Source of the DNA: Nocardia salmonicida NBRC 13393
GTDB lineage: Bacteria > Actinomycetota > Actinomycetes > Mycobacteriales > Mycobacteriaceae
Direction: 5' to 3'
Length of the DNA stretch: 63,222 nucleotides
NCBI RefSeq assembly: GCF_001613085.1
Contig: NZ_BDBR01000053.1
Span: 1 to 63,222 of the forward strand
This document shows positions 51,746 through 60,420 of this stretch, in pieces. The position numbers and the translations under genes are program-made. The notes beneath the pieces are model-generated. The model was not told where the DNA came from, made no database searches, and worked only from the letters and a program-made list of their open reading frames with translations. Within the stretch, counting starts at the first letter, position 1, and every line of letters begins with the position of its first letter.

Positions 51746-52927
51746 TCATCCGAGTCGCACCTCGAGTAGTCGCTGGAGTTCGCCGGCGGCGGGAGTCGGG
51801 TGGGTGTCCGATCGCCAGGCCGGGGTGATGTGGACACCCTCGGAATCGCGTTGCAGGACGCCGATTTCGCGAAGCGCGCGGGTGCCGTCTGATCGCCGGT
51901 GGACATGCAGGACCACCTGAACCGCCGCCGCCAGTTGGCTGTGCAGGGCAGCGCGGTCCATACCGCCCAGGGCTGCCAGTGCTTCCAGACGAGCGGGGAC
52001 CTCCTGGGGCGAGTTGGCGTGGACCGTCCCCGCGCCGCCGTCGTGACCGGTGTTGAGTGCGGTCAGTAGGTCGACGACTTCGGCGCCGCGTACCTCGCCG
52101 ACGACTATGCGGTCCGGACGCATTCGCAATGCCTGGCGAACCAGATCGCGGACCGTAACAGCGCCCACCCCTTCGACATTGGCGGTCCGGGCGACCAGGC
52201 GTACGACATGAGGATGGACCGGAGCGAGTTCGGCGGCGTCTTCGACGCACACGATTCGTTCGGCGGGATCGACGGCGGCGAGCAGCGCCGAGAGCAAGGT
52301 GGTCTTCCCGGCGCCGGTGCCACCCACGACGAGGAATGCGAGGCGGGCGCGAACGATGTCGCCGAGTAGTCGGCGGGCGTCCGGGGGTATCGAACCGGCG
52401 GCGGCCAGCGCGTCGAGGCCCTGCGTGGCCGGGCGGAGGATGCGTAGGGAAAGGCAGGTGCCGTCATGGGCGACCGGTGCCAGCACCGCGTGCAGTCGGA
52501 CGCCGAACGCATCACCAAGGGCCGCTTCGGTTCCGGCGAGTTTGCCGTCGACCCAGGGTTGGGCGTCGTCGAGTCGGCGGCCCGCTGCCAGAGCCAAGCG
52601 CTGGGCGAGGCGGCGAACAGCGGCTTCGTCGGCGAAGCGGACATCGGTCAGCTCCAGCCCGCGACCACGGTCGACCCAGACCGAATCCGGTGCTGTGACA
52701 AGCACATCGGCAACCTGCGGATCGTGCAGCAACGGTTCGAGCAGCCCCGCCCCGGTCATCTCGGTTTGCAGCAGCCGTAGCGCCCGGAGCAGGTCGGTGT
52801 CGGCGAGTACACCGCCCGCTTCGGTACGGATCGCGGCCGCAAGTTGTGCGGGGTCAGGGACGCCCGGGTGTTCGGCAAGGCGCTCACGGACGCGCTCGAG
52901 GAGATCGACGGTGACGAATGTGGTCAT
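51746..52927 (-). CDS. tadA: TadA-type pilus assembly/secretion ATPase
   Basis: 393 residues. Walker A VVGGTGAGKTTLLSALLAA near residue 205, the Asp box RIVCVEDAAEL, His box TVHANSPQE and Walker B RIVVGEVRGAEVVDLL identify a GspE/VirB11-like hexameric ATPase. The N-terminal domain (DVRFADEAAVRRLAQRLALA ... DGTCLSLRILRP) is normal. It powers assembly of the Flp pilus at the membrane. The ATG is at 52925-52927. Rv3659c-like; 61 bases upstream on the strand lies tadB. Confidence 0.95.
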   Translation of the reverse strand: MTTFVTVDLLERVRERLAEHPGVPDPAQLAAAIRTEAGGVLADTDLLRALRLLQTEMTGAGLLEPLLHDPQVADVLVTAPDSVWVDRGRGLELTDVRFADEAAVRRLAQRLALAAGRRLDDAQPWVDGKLAGTEAALGDAFGVRLHAVLAPVAHDGTCLSLRILRPATQGLDALAAAGSIPPDARRLLGDIVRARLAFLVVGGTGAGKTTLLSALLAAVDPAERIVCVEDAAELAPVHPHVVRLVARTANVEGVGAVTVRDLVRQALRMRPDRIVVGEVRGAEVVDLLTALNTGHDGGAGTVHANSPQEVPARLEALAALGGMDRAALHSQLAAAVQVVLHVHRRSDGTRALREIGVLQRDSEGVHITPAWRSDTHPTPAAGELQRLLEVRLG

Positions 52928-52997
52928 AGCGCGCCTGCTCCGTCCCTGCGAACGGCCCTACCCGAGTGGCTCGAATGTCCGGCGAGGGCAGAAGTAG

Positions 52998-54167
52998 TCA
53001 CGAGGCCTCAGCCCCTACCATCGCCAGGACGGCGTCGGCGGCGTCGCGCAGCGGGCCACGACGGCGCACACTCAGTCCTCCGCGTTCGAGGCGCGACGCC
53101 AGTCCTGCTTGTCCGCGAACCGCGGCCAGGAGCGGCAACCCGAGTAACTCCGCCACTTCCGCGCCGCGCAGGCCGCCCGGCGCCGGACCACGAACAACCA
53201 AGCCTCGGTTGGGGTTTCGTTCGCCCAGATATGCCGAGACGACTTCCGCCGCGGCGATGGAGCGCAGCCGCGCCGGGACGATGAGGACGACCAGGTCGGC
53301 GGCGTCGAGCATCGCGTCGGCCGCGGGGCCACGCTCGGACGAGACATCGCAAACGACGAGATCGCCCGCATCCCTGCCGGATTCGATGACCGCGCGCACC
53401 GCCGCCGGAGACAGCTCGGTCGATGTGCAGCCGATCCGCGGGGGCTCGGCCTCGGCAGCCGAGACAGTCGGTGACCGGCCCTGGCCTGCGGCAGCTGGGC
53501 GCGCTCGCCCGCAGGACAGCACCGCCAGGCCCGCAGACGCGGCGGGCAACGCATTGTGCAGTGCCGCGGCCGATACCCGGCCGTCCTCGATGATCAGGTC
53601 GGGCCATCGCAGCCCCGGCACGTTCTCCATCCCCAACACCAGATCTAGCCCGCCGTCGAGCGGGGCGCCATCGATCAACACTGTGTCGCGACGGACCCGG
53701 CGCGCGGCCCCGCGCAGCGCGGTGGCCGCGGCGAGCGTGGATGCCCCGGCGCCGCCACCCGCGCCCACCACCGCGACGACTATCCCTTCACCCGTGCGGG
53801 ATTCAGCGTGTTCGGCGAACTGTTCGACCAGTGCGACCGCGCCCGAGGGCAACGCGACAACCCGCTCGGCGCCTACCGCGGTCGCCGCCTGCCAGTCGGG
53901 CACGGCAGGCTCCCCCTCGGTGACCAGGACCACGCCCGACCGGCGAGGACAGCCGGCGACCGTGGCCGAAACAGCGGCGGCGGTATCGAGGATCACCATC
54001 CCGGCCCCTGCCCACGCGTGCCTGCCGACCGGCATCACCCGTTCGTCGGTGACACGCTCGGCGGCCGCCGCGACTCGGCGTACCTCCGCACGCAACCGGT
54101 CGTCACGTACGAGCACGAGAGCGGGCGCGATAGGTGGGGAGCCACTGCGTATCGGGGCTGGGTTCAT
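52998..54167 (-). CDS. ssd: Ssd/CpaE (TadZ)-like septum-site determining protein
   Basis: 389 residues. An N-terminal receiver-like half without the phospho-Asp, then a ParA/MinD-type half with GAGGGAGASTLAAATALRG near residue 130. The signature Lys of the deviant Walker A is missing (GAGAST in place of GKGGVGKST). This same loss is described for mycobacterial Ssd (Rv3660c), a septum-site and growth regulator. In Tad systems such proteins (TadZ) place the pilus apparatus. It is the first gene of the Tad cluster; the ATG at 54165-54167 faces a region with stacked hairpins. Confidence 0.92.
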   Translation of the reverse strand: MNPAPIRSGSPPIAPALVLVRDDRLRAEVRRVAAAAERVTDERVMPVGRHAWAGAGMVILDTAAAVSATVAGCPRRSGVVLVTEGEPAVPDWQAATAVGAERVVALPSGAVALVEQFAEHAESRTGEGIVVAVVGAGGGAGASTLAAATALRGAARRVRRDTVLIDGAPLDGGLDLVLGMENVPGLRWPDLIIEDGRVSAAALHNALPAASAGLAVLSCGRARPAAAGQGRSPTVSAAEAEPPRIGCTSTELSPAAVRAVIESGRDAGDLVVCDVSSERGPAADAMLDAADLVVLIVPARLRSIAAAEVVSAYLGERNPNRGLVVRGPAPGGLRGAEVAELLGLPLLAAVRGQAGLASRLERGGLSVRRRGPLRDAADAVLAMVGAEAS

Positions 54168-54514
54168 GCGACTCAGCGTTGCCGAGCGAGGAGGTTATCA
54201 ACACCCCGAAAAGGGCGATTGTGGATAACTCGGGGGTGTGGAGAACTTTACGATCGTCCCCGAAATAGAGGACGGCCCCAGCCGGGGGGGAGGAGGCTGG
54301 GGCCGTCGGGTTCAGCCCCGGGGGGTCGGGCTGAACGCGCCTGGACTAAGTCCAGGTGCCAGCAATACTACACCCACCCCCTGCTGCGGGCGCAAGTAGC
54401 ATTCGCCGACATTCTTCGGCGATTCGCGCCGCCGGGCGTCCTCAGGGCAAACCCTTTTCCACGGTGCGGACAGTCGAATCTGCGGTGGGCGCAGGTCGTG
54501 CCTATTCTGTTGAC
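54168..54514. other. Divergent ssd/phosphatase interval with three stacked hairpins
   Basis: H1: GACGGCCCCAGCC (54271-54283) with GGCTGGGGCCGTC (54295-54307) around an 11-base G-rich loop. H2: GTTCAGCCC (54310-54318) with GGGCTGAAC (54328-54336). H3: CCTGGAC (54340-54346) with GTCCAGG (54350-54356). All three fall within 90 bases. The phosphatase gene on the plus strand seems to have a leaderless promoter further right, so the hairpins belong to the ssd-side leader, to an unannotated RNA or to a terminator. No coding frame is convincing. Confidence 0.6.
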
Positions 54515-54515
54515 G
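54503..54515 (+). promoter_or_regulatory. Predicted leaderless promoter of the SerB-like phosphatase gene
   Basis: TATTCT (54503-54508) is followed by six bases and the GTG at 54515. This is the spacing for transcription starting at the first base of the start codon. No ribosome-binding site is present. Confidence 0.5.
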
Positions 54516-55375
54516 TGACGCCAGAACGCGACCAGACCTCGCCTACGGACGCAAGACTCGGCAAAACGGGCTCGGGCCCGGTGCCGGGCGGGCGGGTGGC
54601 CGCGTTCTTCGATCTCGACAAAACGGTGATCGCGAAGTCGAGCGCTTTCGTGTTCAGCAAACCCTTCTACGCACAGGGTCTGCTCAACCGCAGAGCCGTG
54701 CTGGAGAGCAGCTACGCACACTTTTTGTTCCTCCTTTCCGGTGCCGATCACGACCAGATGGAACGGATGCGGGCAAACCTCGCGAACATGTGCGCGGGCT
54801 GGGATGTGGAGCAGGTGAAAAGCATTGTCGCCGAGACACTTCACGATCTGGTCGACCCGCTGATCTACGCCGAAGCCGCCGATCTGATCGCCGATCACAA
54901 GATCCGCGGGCACGATGTGGTGATCGTCTCCGCCTCCGGCGAGGAGATCGTCGGGCCGATAGCCGACGTGCTCGGCGCCTCGCACACCGAGGCGACCCGG
55001 ATGGTGGTCGAGGACGGCAAGTACACCGGCGACATCGAGTTCTACTGCTACGGCGAGGGCAAGGTCGCCGCGATCGAGAAGCTCGCCGCCGAGCAGGGCT
55101 ACGACCTGTCGCGGTGCTACGCCTACTCCGACTCCGTGACCGATGTGCCGATGCTCAGCGCCGTCGGGCATCCGACCGCGGTCAACCCCGATCGCGCGCT
55201 GCGCAAGGAGGCGGCGAACCGCGGCTGGCCCGTGCTCGCGTTCTCCAATCCGGTATCGCTGTGGTCGCGATTCCAGGCGCCGTCGACCACCACCGTCGCC
55301 GCGACGGCCGCCGTCGGACTGAGCGCGATCATCGCCGGCGCGATCAGCTACCGACTGCTCCGCAAACGGCGCTGA
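54515..55375 (+). CDS. HAD-superfamily SerB-like phosphatase with C-terminal TM
   Basis: 286 residues. HAD motif I FFDLDKTVIAKSS near residue 33, motif II VIVSASGEEIVG, motif III Lys and motif IV YSDSVTDVPML, placing it with phosphoserine phosphatase-like IB HAD hydrolases (Rv3661). A C-terminal hydrophobic helix (about 258-278, VAATAAVGLSAIIAGAISYR) followed by RLLRKRR anchors it in the membrane. The GTG at 54515 lies six bases after a TATTCT box. The in-frame extension to 54356 has no similarity. The next feature downstream is the Ms1-like RNA region. Confidence 0.92.
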   Translation: MTPERDQTSPTDARLGKTGSGPVPGGRVAAFFDLDKTVIAKSSAFVFSKPFYAQGLLNRRAVLESSYAHFLFLLSGADHDQMERMRANLANMCAGWDVEQVKSIVAETLHDLVDPLIYAEAADLIADHKIRGHDVVIVSASGEEIVGPIADVLGASHTEATRMVVEDGKYTGDIEFYCYGEGKVAAIEKLAAEQGYDLSRCYAYSDSVTDVPMLSAVGHPTAVNPDRALRKEAANRGWPVLAFSNPVSLWSRFQAPSTTTVAATAAVGLSAIIAGAISYRLLRKRR

Positions 55376-55447
55376 CCAGCTCCCGTCAGCACGAATCTCC
55401 GAGCGACACGCCGAGTTCGCCGGGATTCGGCAATGCCTCCGAAACCC

Positions 55448-55477
55448 TTGATGTGAGTGCCGTCACAGTGTAAGAAT
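55448..55477 (+). promoter_or_regulatory. Strong sigma-A-type promoter of the Ms1-like RNA
   Basis: TTGATG (55448-55453), a 17-base spacer, and TAAGAAT (55471-55477). Optimal spacing and good boxes imply transcription starting near 55483-55485 in a region with no coding sequence. Confidence 0.7.
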
Positions 55478-55483
55478 GGAGGC

Positions 55484-55780
55484 ACGGAAGGACGGAAGGC
55501 CAAGACGGAGCCGGAAGAGAAGGTTTCGCCTCCCATCCCACCCTTCCCAGCACGGACACCAGGCACCCACGCGGAGCGCGCCGCGACAAGGCCGAAAGAG
55601 TTGTGGGCCTGCGAAATTCGAGCCGACGTCGGCGAACGCCTCGCACAGGTTGCGGGGATGAACCGGCGAGGTTGGGATGATCGCCGAGGCCACCGAACAC
55701 AGCCCACCCTGCACGCTTGGTAACCGGGTGTTCCGTGCTAGCGGGCGGTGAGGTCGAGCAATCGACAACGCCGCCCGTTT
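55484..55780 (+). ncRNA. Ms1 (MTS2823, 6S-like) RNA candidate
   Basis: About 297 bases between the SerB-like phosphatase gene and the Rv3662c counterpart. In M. tuberculosis the abundant RNA MTS2823 (Ms1 in M. smegmatis, about 300 nt, which binds core RNA polymerase) is encoded at exactly this position. A near-consensus promoter precedes it. A terminator closes it (CGGGCGG 55742-55748 with CCGCCCG 55771-55777, then TTT, with inner GTCGA/TCGAC). Purine-rich start GGAGGCACGGAAGGACGG. The region lacks a supportable coding frame in either strand. Support is positional and architectural; I cannot align it to Ms1 here. Confidence 0.72.
55742..55780 (+). terminator. Terminator of the Ms1-like RNA
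   Basis: CGGGCGG (55742-55748) pairs with CCGCCCG (55771-55777). The inner GTCGA (55753-55757) pairs with TCGAC (55762-55766). TTT follows. Confidence 0.7.
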
Positions 55781-55797
55781 CGATGTGTGCGGCCGGC

Positions 55798-56544
55798 TCA
55801 GCCTGCCGCCGCGTCGGCGATCGAGTTCGCTTCGCGGGCACCGTCTTCCAGTGCGCCCGCGCAGAACAGCACCCAGCCGCCGACGCCCTCCGCGGTACCC
55901 AAGCCGAATCCAGCGGCCGCGTCGAGGTAGGCCTGACGGCGACGCAACCAGAACACCTCGGGCACGCCGAGGCTGCGCGGATCCAATCCGCTGGCCACCG
56001 CGACCAGGCGCGAAGCAGCGCGCGCGACCACCCCGTCGCCGGTGCCGAACGGACGCAGCGACAGCAGCTCGCCGTGCACGATCGCCGCGACCACCGGGGC
56101 GGGCGCCTTACTCGACTGGACGGTTTGCGCGAGCACGTCTAGCCGTTCGGCGACGCCGGGAGCCGAACGCGGGCGGCCGAGCTCCTGCTCGTCGGTCACC
56201 AGATCGGCGGCGGCGAGGAGGTGCAGCCGAGCCAGCGCTTGCAGCGGCGCACGCTGCCAGGTCCCGACGAGGTTGGTGAGCGCGTCACCGTCGAGCGCCT
56301 GACCCACCCGCAACGCGCCGGCCAGCACCGGGTCGCTGACCTTGCCGTCGGCGGGCAGGTCGGTGCTCGCGCCTTCGATGGCCGCCGAGGAACGGGCGGC
56401 CCGGACGGCGGCTTCGGCGGCGGTGGTCGCCCAGCCGCGACGGTTCGACTTGTGCCGGTGCACGGCCGCGAGCGCGTCGCGCGCCTTGTCGGCGGCCTCG
56501 CGCACGCCGGGCAGGTCGACCAGGGGCTGCAGCGGATCAGTCAC
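55798..56544 (-). CDS. Degenerate Fic-domain protein (Rv3662c-like)
   Basis: 248 residues. An inhibitory-helix-like SSAAIEGA occurs near residue 53, which fits the (S/T)xxxE(G/N) motif of Fic proteins. The Fic core position reads LRPFGTGDGVVARAASRL near residue 164, where active enzymes have HxFx(D/E)GNGRxxR. The first His is Arg, and Asn and the first Arg are changed, so AMPylation activity is unlikely. The rest is helical (VVAAIVHGELLSLRPF). The GTG is at 56542-56544. It converges on the Ms1-like RNA. The mycobacterial orthologue is annotated hypothetical. The Fic assignment is mine and rests on these motifs. Confidence 0.78.
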   Translation of the reverse strand: MTDPLQPLVDLPGVREAADKARDALAAVHRHKSNRRGWATTAAEAAVRAARSSAAIEGASTDLPADGKVSDPVLAGALRVGQALDGDALTNLVGTWQRAPLQALARLHLLAAADLVTDEQELGRPRSAPGVAERLDVLAQTVQSSKAPAPVVAAIVHGELLSLRPFGTGDGVVARAASRLVAVASGLDPRSLGVPEVFWLRRRQAYLDAAAGFGLGTAEGVGGWVLFCAGALEDGAREANSIADAAAG

Positions 56545-56554
56545 AGCATGGAGG

Positions 56555-56719
56555 TTACCGCTCGTACAGTGCGGCCCCCACGGTCACGTATATCCCGCGC
56601 ACCGTCGGCCAGCTGCGATCGGGCCACGGCACCTCGGCGAGCCGCTTGGCCGCCGGGGTCACCGCCCTACGCCGCCGCGCTTCCCGCTCGGCCAGTCGTT
56701 CAGCATCGATCCGATCCAC
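56555..56719 (-). CDS. Small hypothetical protein
   Basis: About 54 residues (MDRIDAERLAEREARRRRAV ... WPTVRGIYVTVGAALYER), basic and helical at the start with a hydrophobic C-terminus. Coding bias is good from the GTG at 56717-56719, with GGAG six bases ahead. The frame stays open to a GTG at 56843-56845 (96 residues). It lies between dppD and the Fic-like gene, 10 bases before the latter on the strand. Function unknown. Confidence 0.5.
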   Translation of the reverse strand: MDRIDAERLAEREARRRRAVTPAAKRLAEVPWPDRSWPTVRGIYVTVGAALYER

Positions 56720-56888
56720 CGGCGTCTCCAACCCCTGCGATCCACACCGCACCACCTCGGACGAACCACGGTACGCCGCTGCGGGTGAACGCTCGAAGAG
56801 TTTCGAGAGCCCAACTACCCACCAGCCAGTCCCGACTTTCTCCACACCCCGCCCACCGCACTCCTGGCCCTCAGGGCCGAACACCTCT

Positions 56889-58556
56889 CTATCCCGTGAG
56901 CAACTCCCGCCCCGGAATCGCCTCGAGCAACGCCCGCGTGTACTCCTCACGCGGCGACGCGAACACCTCGTCGGTCGTTGCCGCCTCGACCACTTTCCCT
57001 TCACGCATAACCAGTACGTTGTCCGCGATCTGCCGGACGACGGCCAGGTCATGGGTGATGAACAGGTACGTCAGCCCCAGCTCCGCTTGGAGGTCGTTGA
57101 GCAAGGTGAGGATCTGCGCCTGGACCAGCACGTCCAGGGCCGAGACAGCCTCGTCGCAGACCACCATCTCCGGTGAGAGGGCGAGCGCGCGGGCGATCGC
57201 CACCCGCTGACGTTGCCCACCCGACAACTCGTTGGGATACCGCCGCAGCACCGTCGTCGGCAGCGACACCTTGTCGAGCAGATCGCGCACCACCGCTTCG
57301 CGCTCGGCAGCGGTACCGATCTTGTGCACCCGCAGCGGTTCCTCGATCGTGCGGAAGATCGAGTACATCGGATCGAGCGAGCCGTAGGGATTCTGGAAGA
57401 TCGGCTGCACCCGACGCCGGAAAGCGAACGCGCCCTTGCTGTCCAGCTTCGCGACGTCCTTGCCGTCGAAAGCCACGGTGCCCGAAGTCGGTTCGAGAAG
57501 GCCGAGCACCATCTGCGCGATGGTCGATTTGCCCGAGCCCGACTCACCGACGATCGCGGTGGTGGTACCTCGGCCGACCGTGAAACTCACGTCGTCGACG
57601 GCGACGAAGTCGGCCGACTGCCACGGACGCTTGCCGCGAATCTTGAACGCCTTGGACAGGTTTCGCACCTCGAGCACGGAGTCGGAAAGATCGTCGGAGA
57701 CCTTCTCCGCGACCTCGACGGCTCGAGTACGCACTTCGGCCCGCTGCCGCGACGACGACATTCGCGATGCCGCCAACGACGGCGCGGAGTTCACCAGCTT
57801 CTTGGTGTAGGCATGCTGCGGATCGCGCAGAATCTGCAGCGCGGGACCGGATTCCACCACCTTGCCGCGATACATCACCACCAGGTGCTCGGCTCGTTCC
57901 GCGGCGAGGCCGAGGTCGTGGGTGATCAGTAGCACCGCGGTGCCGAGCTCGGTGGTGAGCTGTTCGAGATGGCCGAGGATCTGGCGCTGCACCGTGACGT
58001 CGAGTGCCGAGGTCGGCTCGTCGGCGATCAGCAGTTTCGGCCTGCACGACAGGCCGATCGCGATGAGCGCGCGCTGACGCATACCGCCGGAGAACTCGTG
58101 CGGGTACTGGTTCACCCTGCGTTCGGCATCGGACATCCCCGCCTCGGCCAGCAGTTCCACCGAGCGTTTGCGGGCGGCGTCGCCGGTGGCGATGCCGTTG
58201 GCCACCAGGGTTTCCCTGATCTGGAAGCCGATCTTCCACACCGGATTCAGGTTCGACATCGGATCCTGCGGAACCAGGCCGATGCCGTTGCCGCGAATCG
58301 CGACGATCTCCTTCTCCGACGCCGCGGTCAGGTCCTTGCCGTCGAACAGGATGGAACCGCCGGTCACCTTGCCGGTGCCGGGCAGCAGGTCGATGATCGC
58401 GTGCGCGGTCGTCGACTTACCAGAGCCGGATTCACCGACGATCGCGACGGTCTGGCCGGGATACACGGTGAGGTTCACCCCGCGCACGGCGGGAATCTGG
58501 TTGCCGTCGGAGGTGAACCCGACGTCCAGGTCGCGGATTTCGAGCAGGGGCTTCAT
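56889..58556 (-). CDS. dppD: Peptide ABC transporter, fused double ATPase (DppD/DppF type)
   Basis: 555 residues with two complete ABC ATPase domains in one chain. The first has GESGSGKSTTAHAII near residue 40 and signature FSGGMRQRALIAIG. The second has GESGSGKSTIAQMV near 335 and LSGGQRQRVAIARA. Both have intact Walker B (LLIADEP, MVVCDEA) and H-loops. Each carries the oligopeptide C-terminal extension after the NBD. The ATG at 58554-58556 overlaps the dppC stop by ATGA. Rv3663c-like. It hydrolyses ATP to drive peptide import through DppBC. Confidence 0.96.
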   Translation of the reverse strand: MKPLLEIRDLDVGFTSDGNQIPAVRGVNLTVYPGQTVAIVGESGSGKSTTAHAIIDLLPGTGKVTGGSILFDGKDLTAASEKEIVAIRGNGIGLVPQDPMSNLNPVWKIGFQIRETLVANGIATGDAARKRSVELLAEAGMSDAERRVNQYPHEFSGGMRQRALIAIGLSCRPKLLIADEPTSALDVTVQRQILGHLEQLTTELGTAVLLITHDLGLAAERAEHLVVMYRGKVVESGPALQILRDPQHAYTKKLVNSAPSLAASRMSSSRQRAEVRTRAVEVAEKVSDDLSDSVLEVRNLSKAFKIRGKRPWQSADFVAVDDVSFTVGRGTTTAIVGESGSGKSTIAQMVLGLLEPTSGTVAFDGKDVAKLDSKGAFAFRRRVQPIFQNPYGSLDPMYSIFRTIEEPLRVHKIGTAAEREAVVRDLLDKVSLPTTVLRRYPNELSGGQRQRVAIARALALSPEMVVCDEAVSALDVLVQAQILTLLNDLQAELGLTYLFITHDLAVVRQIADNVLVMREGKVVEAATTDEVFASPREEYTRALLEAIPGRELLTG

Positions 58557-59482
58557 CGGGTGCGCTCCTTCGGATCGAGCGCGTCGCGCACCGCGTCGCC
58601 GAGCATGATGAAGCTCAGCACCGTGATGGCCAGCGCGGTCGCCGGATAGAACAGGATCGGCGAGGTACGGATCTCGGTCTTGGCGCGGTCGATATCGGCG
58701 CCCCACGACACGATGCTCGGCGGCAGGCCGACGCCGAGGTAGGACAGCGTCGCCTCGGTGACGATGAAGACGCCGAGCCAGATCGTGGCGACCACGATCA
58801 GCGGACTCGCCGAGTTCGGCAGCACGTGCTTCATCAGTTGGCCGAGCCGCGAGACACCCAGCGCCTTGGCGGCGGTGACATATTCGCTGTTCTTGGCCTC
58901 GATCACCGCGCCACGCGTGATGCGCGCTGCCTGCGGCCAAGTGAACGCCACCAGGATCGCGACGACCGTCATGATCCCCGCGGGCCGCAGCAGTTGCAGC
59001 AGCACGATCGCGGCCAGCACCATCGGAATGGCGTAGAAGATCTCGGCGATGCGCGAGACGATCGTGTCGAGCAGCCCACCGTAGAAGCCGGAAACCGCAC
59101 CGAGGATGCCGCCTACCAGCAGAAACAGCATCGCCGACGCCATGCCGACGCTCACCGACGCACGCGCGCCGTAGATGGTGCGCGCGTAGACATCACAGCC
59201 CTGCTTGTCGAATCCGAACGGATGACCCTCGCGCGGGCCGTCCATGCCGAACTCGCCGAGGCACAACCGCGGGTCCTGATCGGTGAACAGCGCGGGCCAC
59301 ACCACCACGAGCATGACGAACACGATCAACACCACCGAGACCGCGAACACCGGGTTGCGGCGCAGTCGCCGCCACGCGTCGCCCCAGATGCTGGTCGGGG
59401 TGCCCTTGTCCAGGACACGGTCGGTGGCGAGCACCTCCACCTCATCGGCGGGGGCCACGAAATGCTGTTGGTTGTCATGCAT
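58553..59482 (-). CDS. dppC: Dipeptide ABC transporter permease DppC
   Basis: 309 residues with about six TM helices. The first is preceded by RRLRRNPVFAVSVVLIVFV. The BPD-transport inner-membrane domain has the EAA-loop-like segment EYVTAAKALGVSRLGQLMKH. The long extracytoplasmic loop between TM1 and TM2 is usual for DppC. The ATG is at 59480-59482, overlapping the dppB stop by 8 bases. Confidence 0.95.
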   Translation of the reverse strand: MHDNQQHFVAPADEVEVLATDRVLDKGTPTSIWGDAWRRLRRNPVFAVSVVLIVFVMLVVVWPALFTDQDPRLCLGEFGMDGPREGHPFGFDKQGCDVYARTIYGARASVSVGMASAMLFLLVGGILGAVSGFYGGLLDTIVSRIAEIFYAIPMVLAAIVLLQLLRPAGIMTVVAILVAFTWPQAARITRGAVIEAKNSEYVTAAKALGVSRLGQLMKHVLPNSASPLIVVATIWLGVFIVTEATLSYLGVGLPPSIVSWGADIDRAKTEIRTSPILFYPATALAITVLSFIMLGDAVRDALDPKERTR

Positions 59483-60401
59483 AGCGGATCCTCGGGTCCA
59501 GGACGGCGTAGAGCAGGTCGATCACGAGGTTGACGATCAGGAACACCACCACCAGCACCGTCACGAACGACACCACGGTCGGCGGCTCGCCACGGATGAT
59601 CGCCTGGTACATGGTGCCGCCGACGCCGGGGATGTTGAAGATGCCCTCGGTGACGATCGCGCCCGCCATCAGCGCACCGAAATCCGCGCCGAGAAAGGTG
59701 ACAACAGGGATCATCGAATTCCGCAGAATGTGCACCGACACCACGCGGCGGCGTCCGAGTCCCTTCGCCGTCGCCGTGCGAACGAAATCGGCGGTTTTGT
59801 TCTCCGCCACCGAGTTCCGGGTCAATCGCAGCACATAGGCGAATGACAGTGACCCGAGCACGAACGCGGGTACGATCAACTCGCTCAGGCTCGCTTTACC
59901 CGTGACCGTAACCGGCGCTATCCCCCATTTCACGCCGAGAAAGAATTGCGCGAGATAACCGACGACGAATACCGGCAGCGCGATGATCACCAGGCTCGCG
60001 ATGAGCATGGTCGAATCGAAGAGTTTGCCCTTGCGCAGCCCGGCGATCATGCCGAAAACGATGCCGAACAAACCTTCGATGAATACGGCGAGAAACGCCA
60101 GTCTGATGGTGATCGGGAAGGCTCGTTCAAGTTCTTCGCGCACCGGCCTGCCCGAGAACGAGGTGCCGAAATCTAAAGTGATAATCCCTTTCAAGTAATG
60201 CAGATATTGCACGATAAATGGCTGATCGAGATGATATCGGGCGCGCAGTACCGCCTCTGCCGCCGGTGTCAGCTGTTTCTCACCGGCCAACGCCTTGATC
60301 GGGTCACCCGGGATCAGAAAGACCATCGCATAGATGAGCAGCGTCGCGCCCAGGAATACCGGGATCATCTGGAGCAGACGCCGAACTACGTACCAAACCA
60401 T
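59475..60401 (-). CDS. dppB: Dipeptide ABC transporter permease DppB
   Basis: 308 residues. TM1 MVWYVVRRLLQMIPVFLGAT, PGDP(I) motif in FLIPGDPIKALAG, EAA-type loop DFVRTATAKGLGRRRVVSVH and six TM helices end YAVLDPRIRYA. Typical length. 64 bases separate it from dppA. Confidence 0.95.
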   Translation of the reverse strand: MVWYVVRRLLQMIPVFLGATLLIYAMVFLIPGDPIKALAGEKQLTPAAEAVLRARYHLDQPFIVQYLHYLKGIITLDFGTSFSGRPVREELERAFPITIRLAFLAVFIEGLFGIVFGMIAGLRKGKLFDSTMLIASLVIIALPVFVVGYLAQFFLGVKWGIAPVTVTGKASLSELIVPAFVLGSLSFAYVLRLTRNSVAENKTADFVRTATAKGLGRRRVVSVHILRNSMIPVVTFLGADFGALMAGAIVTEGIFNIPGVGGTMYQAIIRGEPPTVVSFVTVLVVVFLIVNLVIDLLYAVLDPRIRYA

Positions 60402-60420
60402 CGCTTCCTCCGAAAACGAA

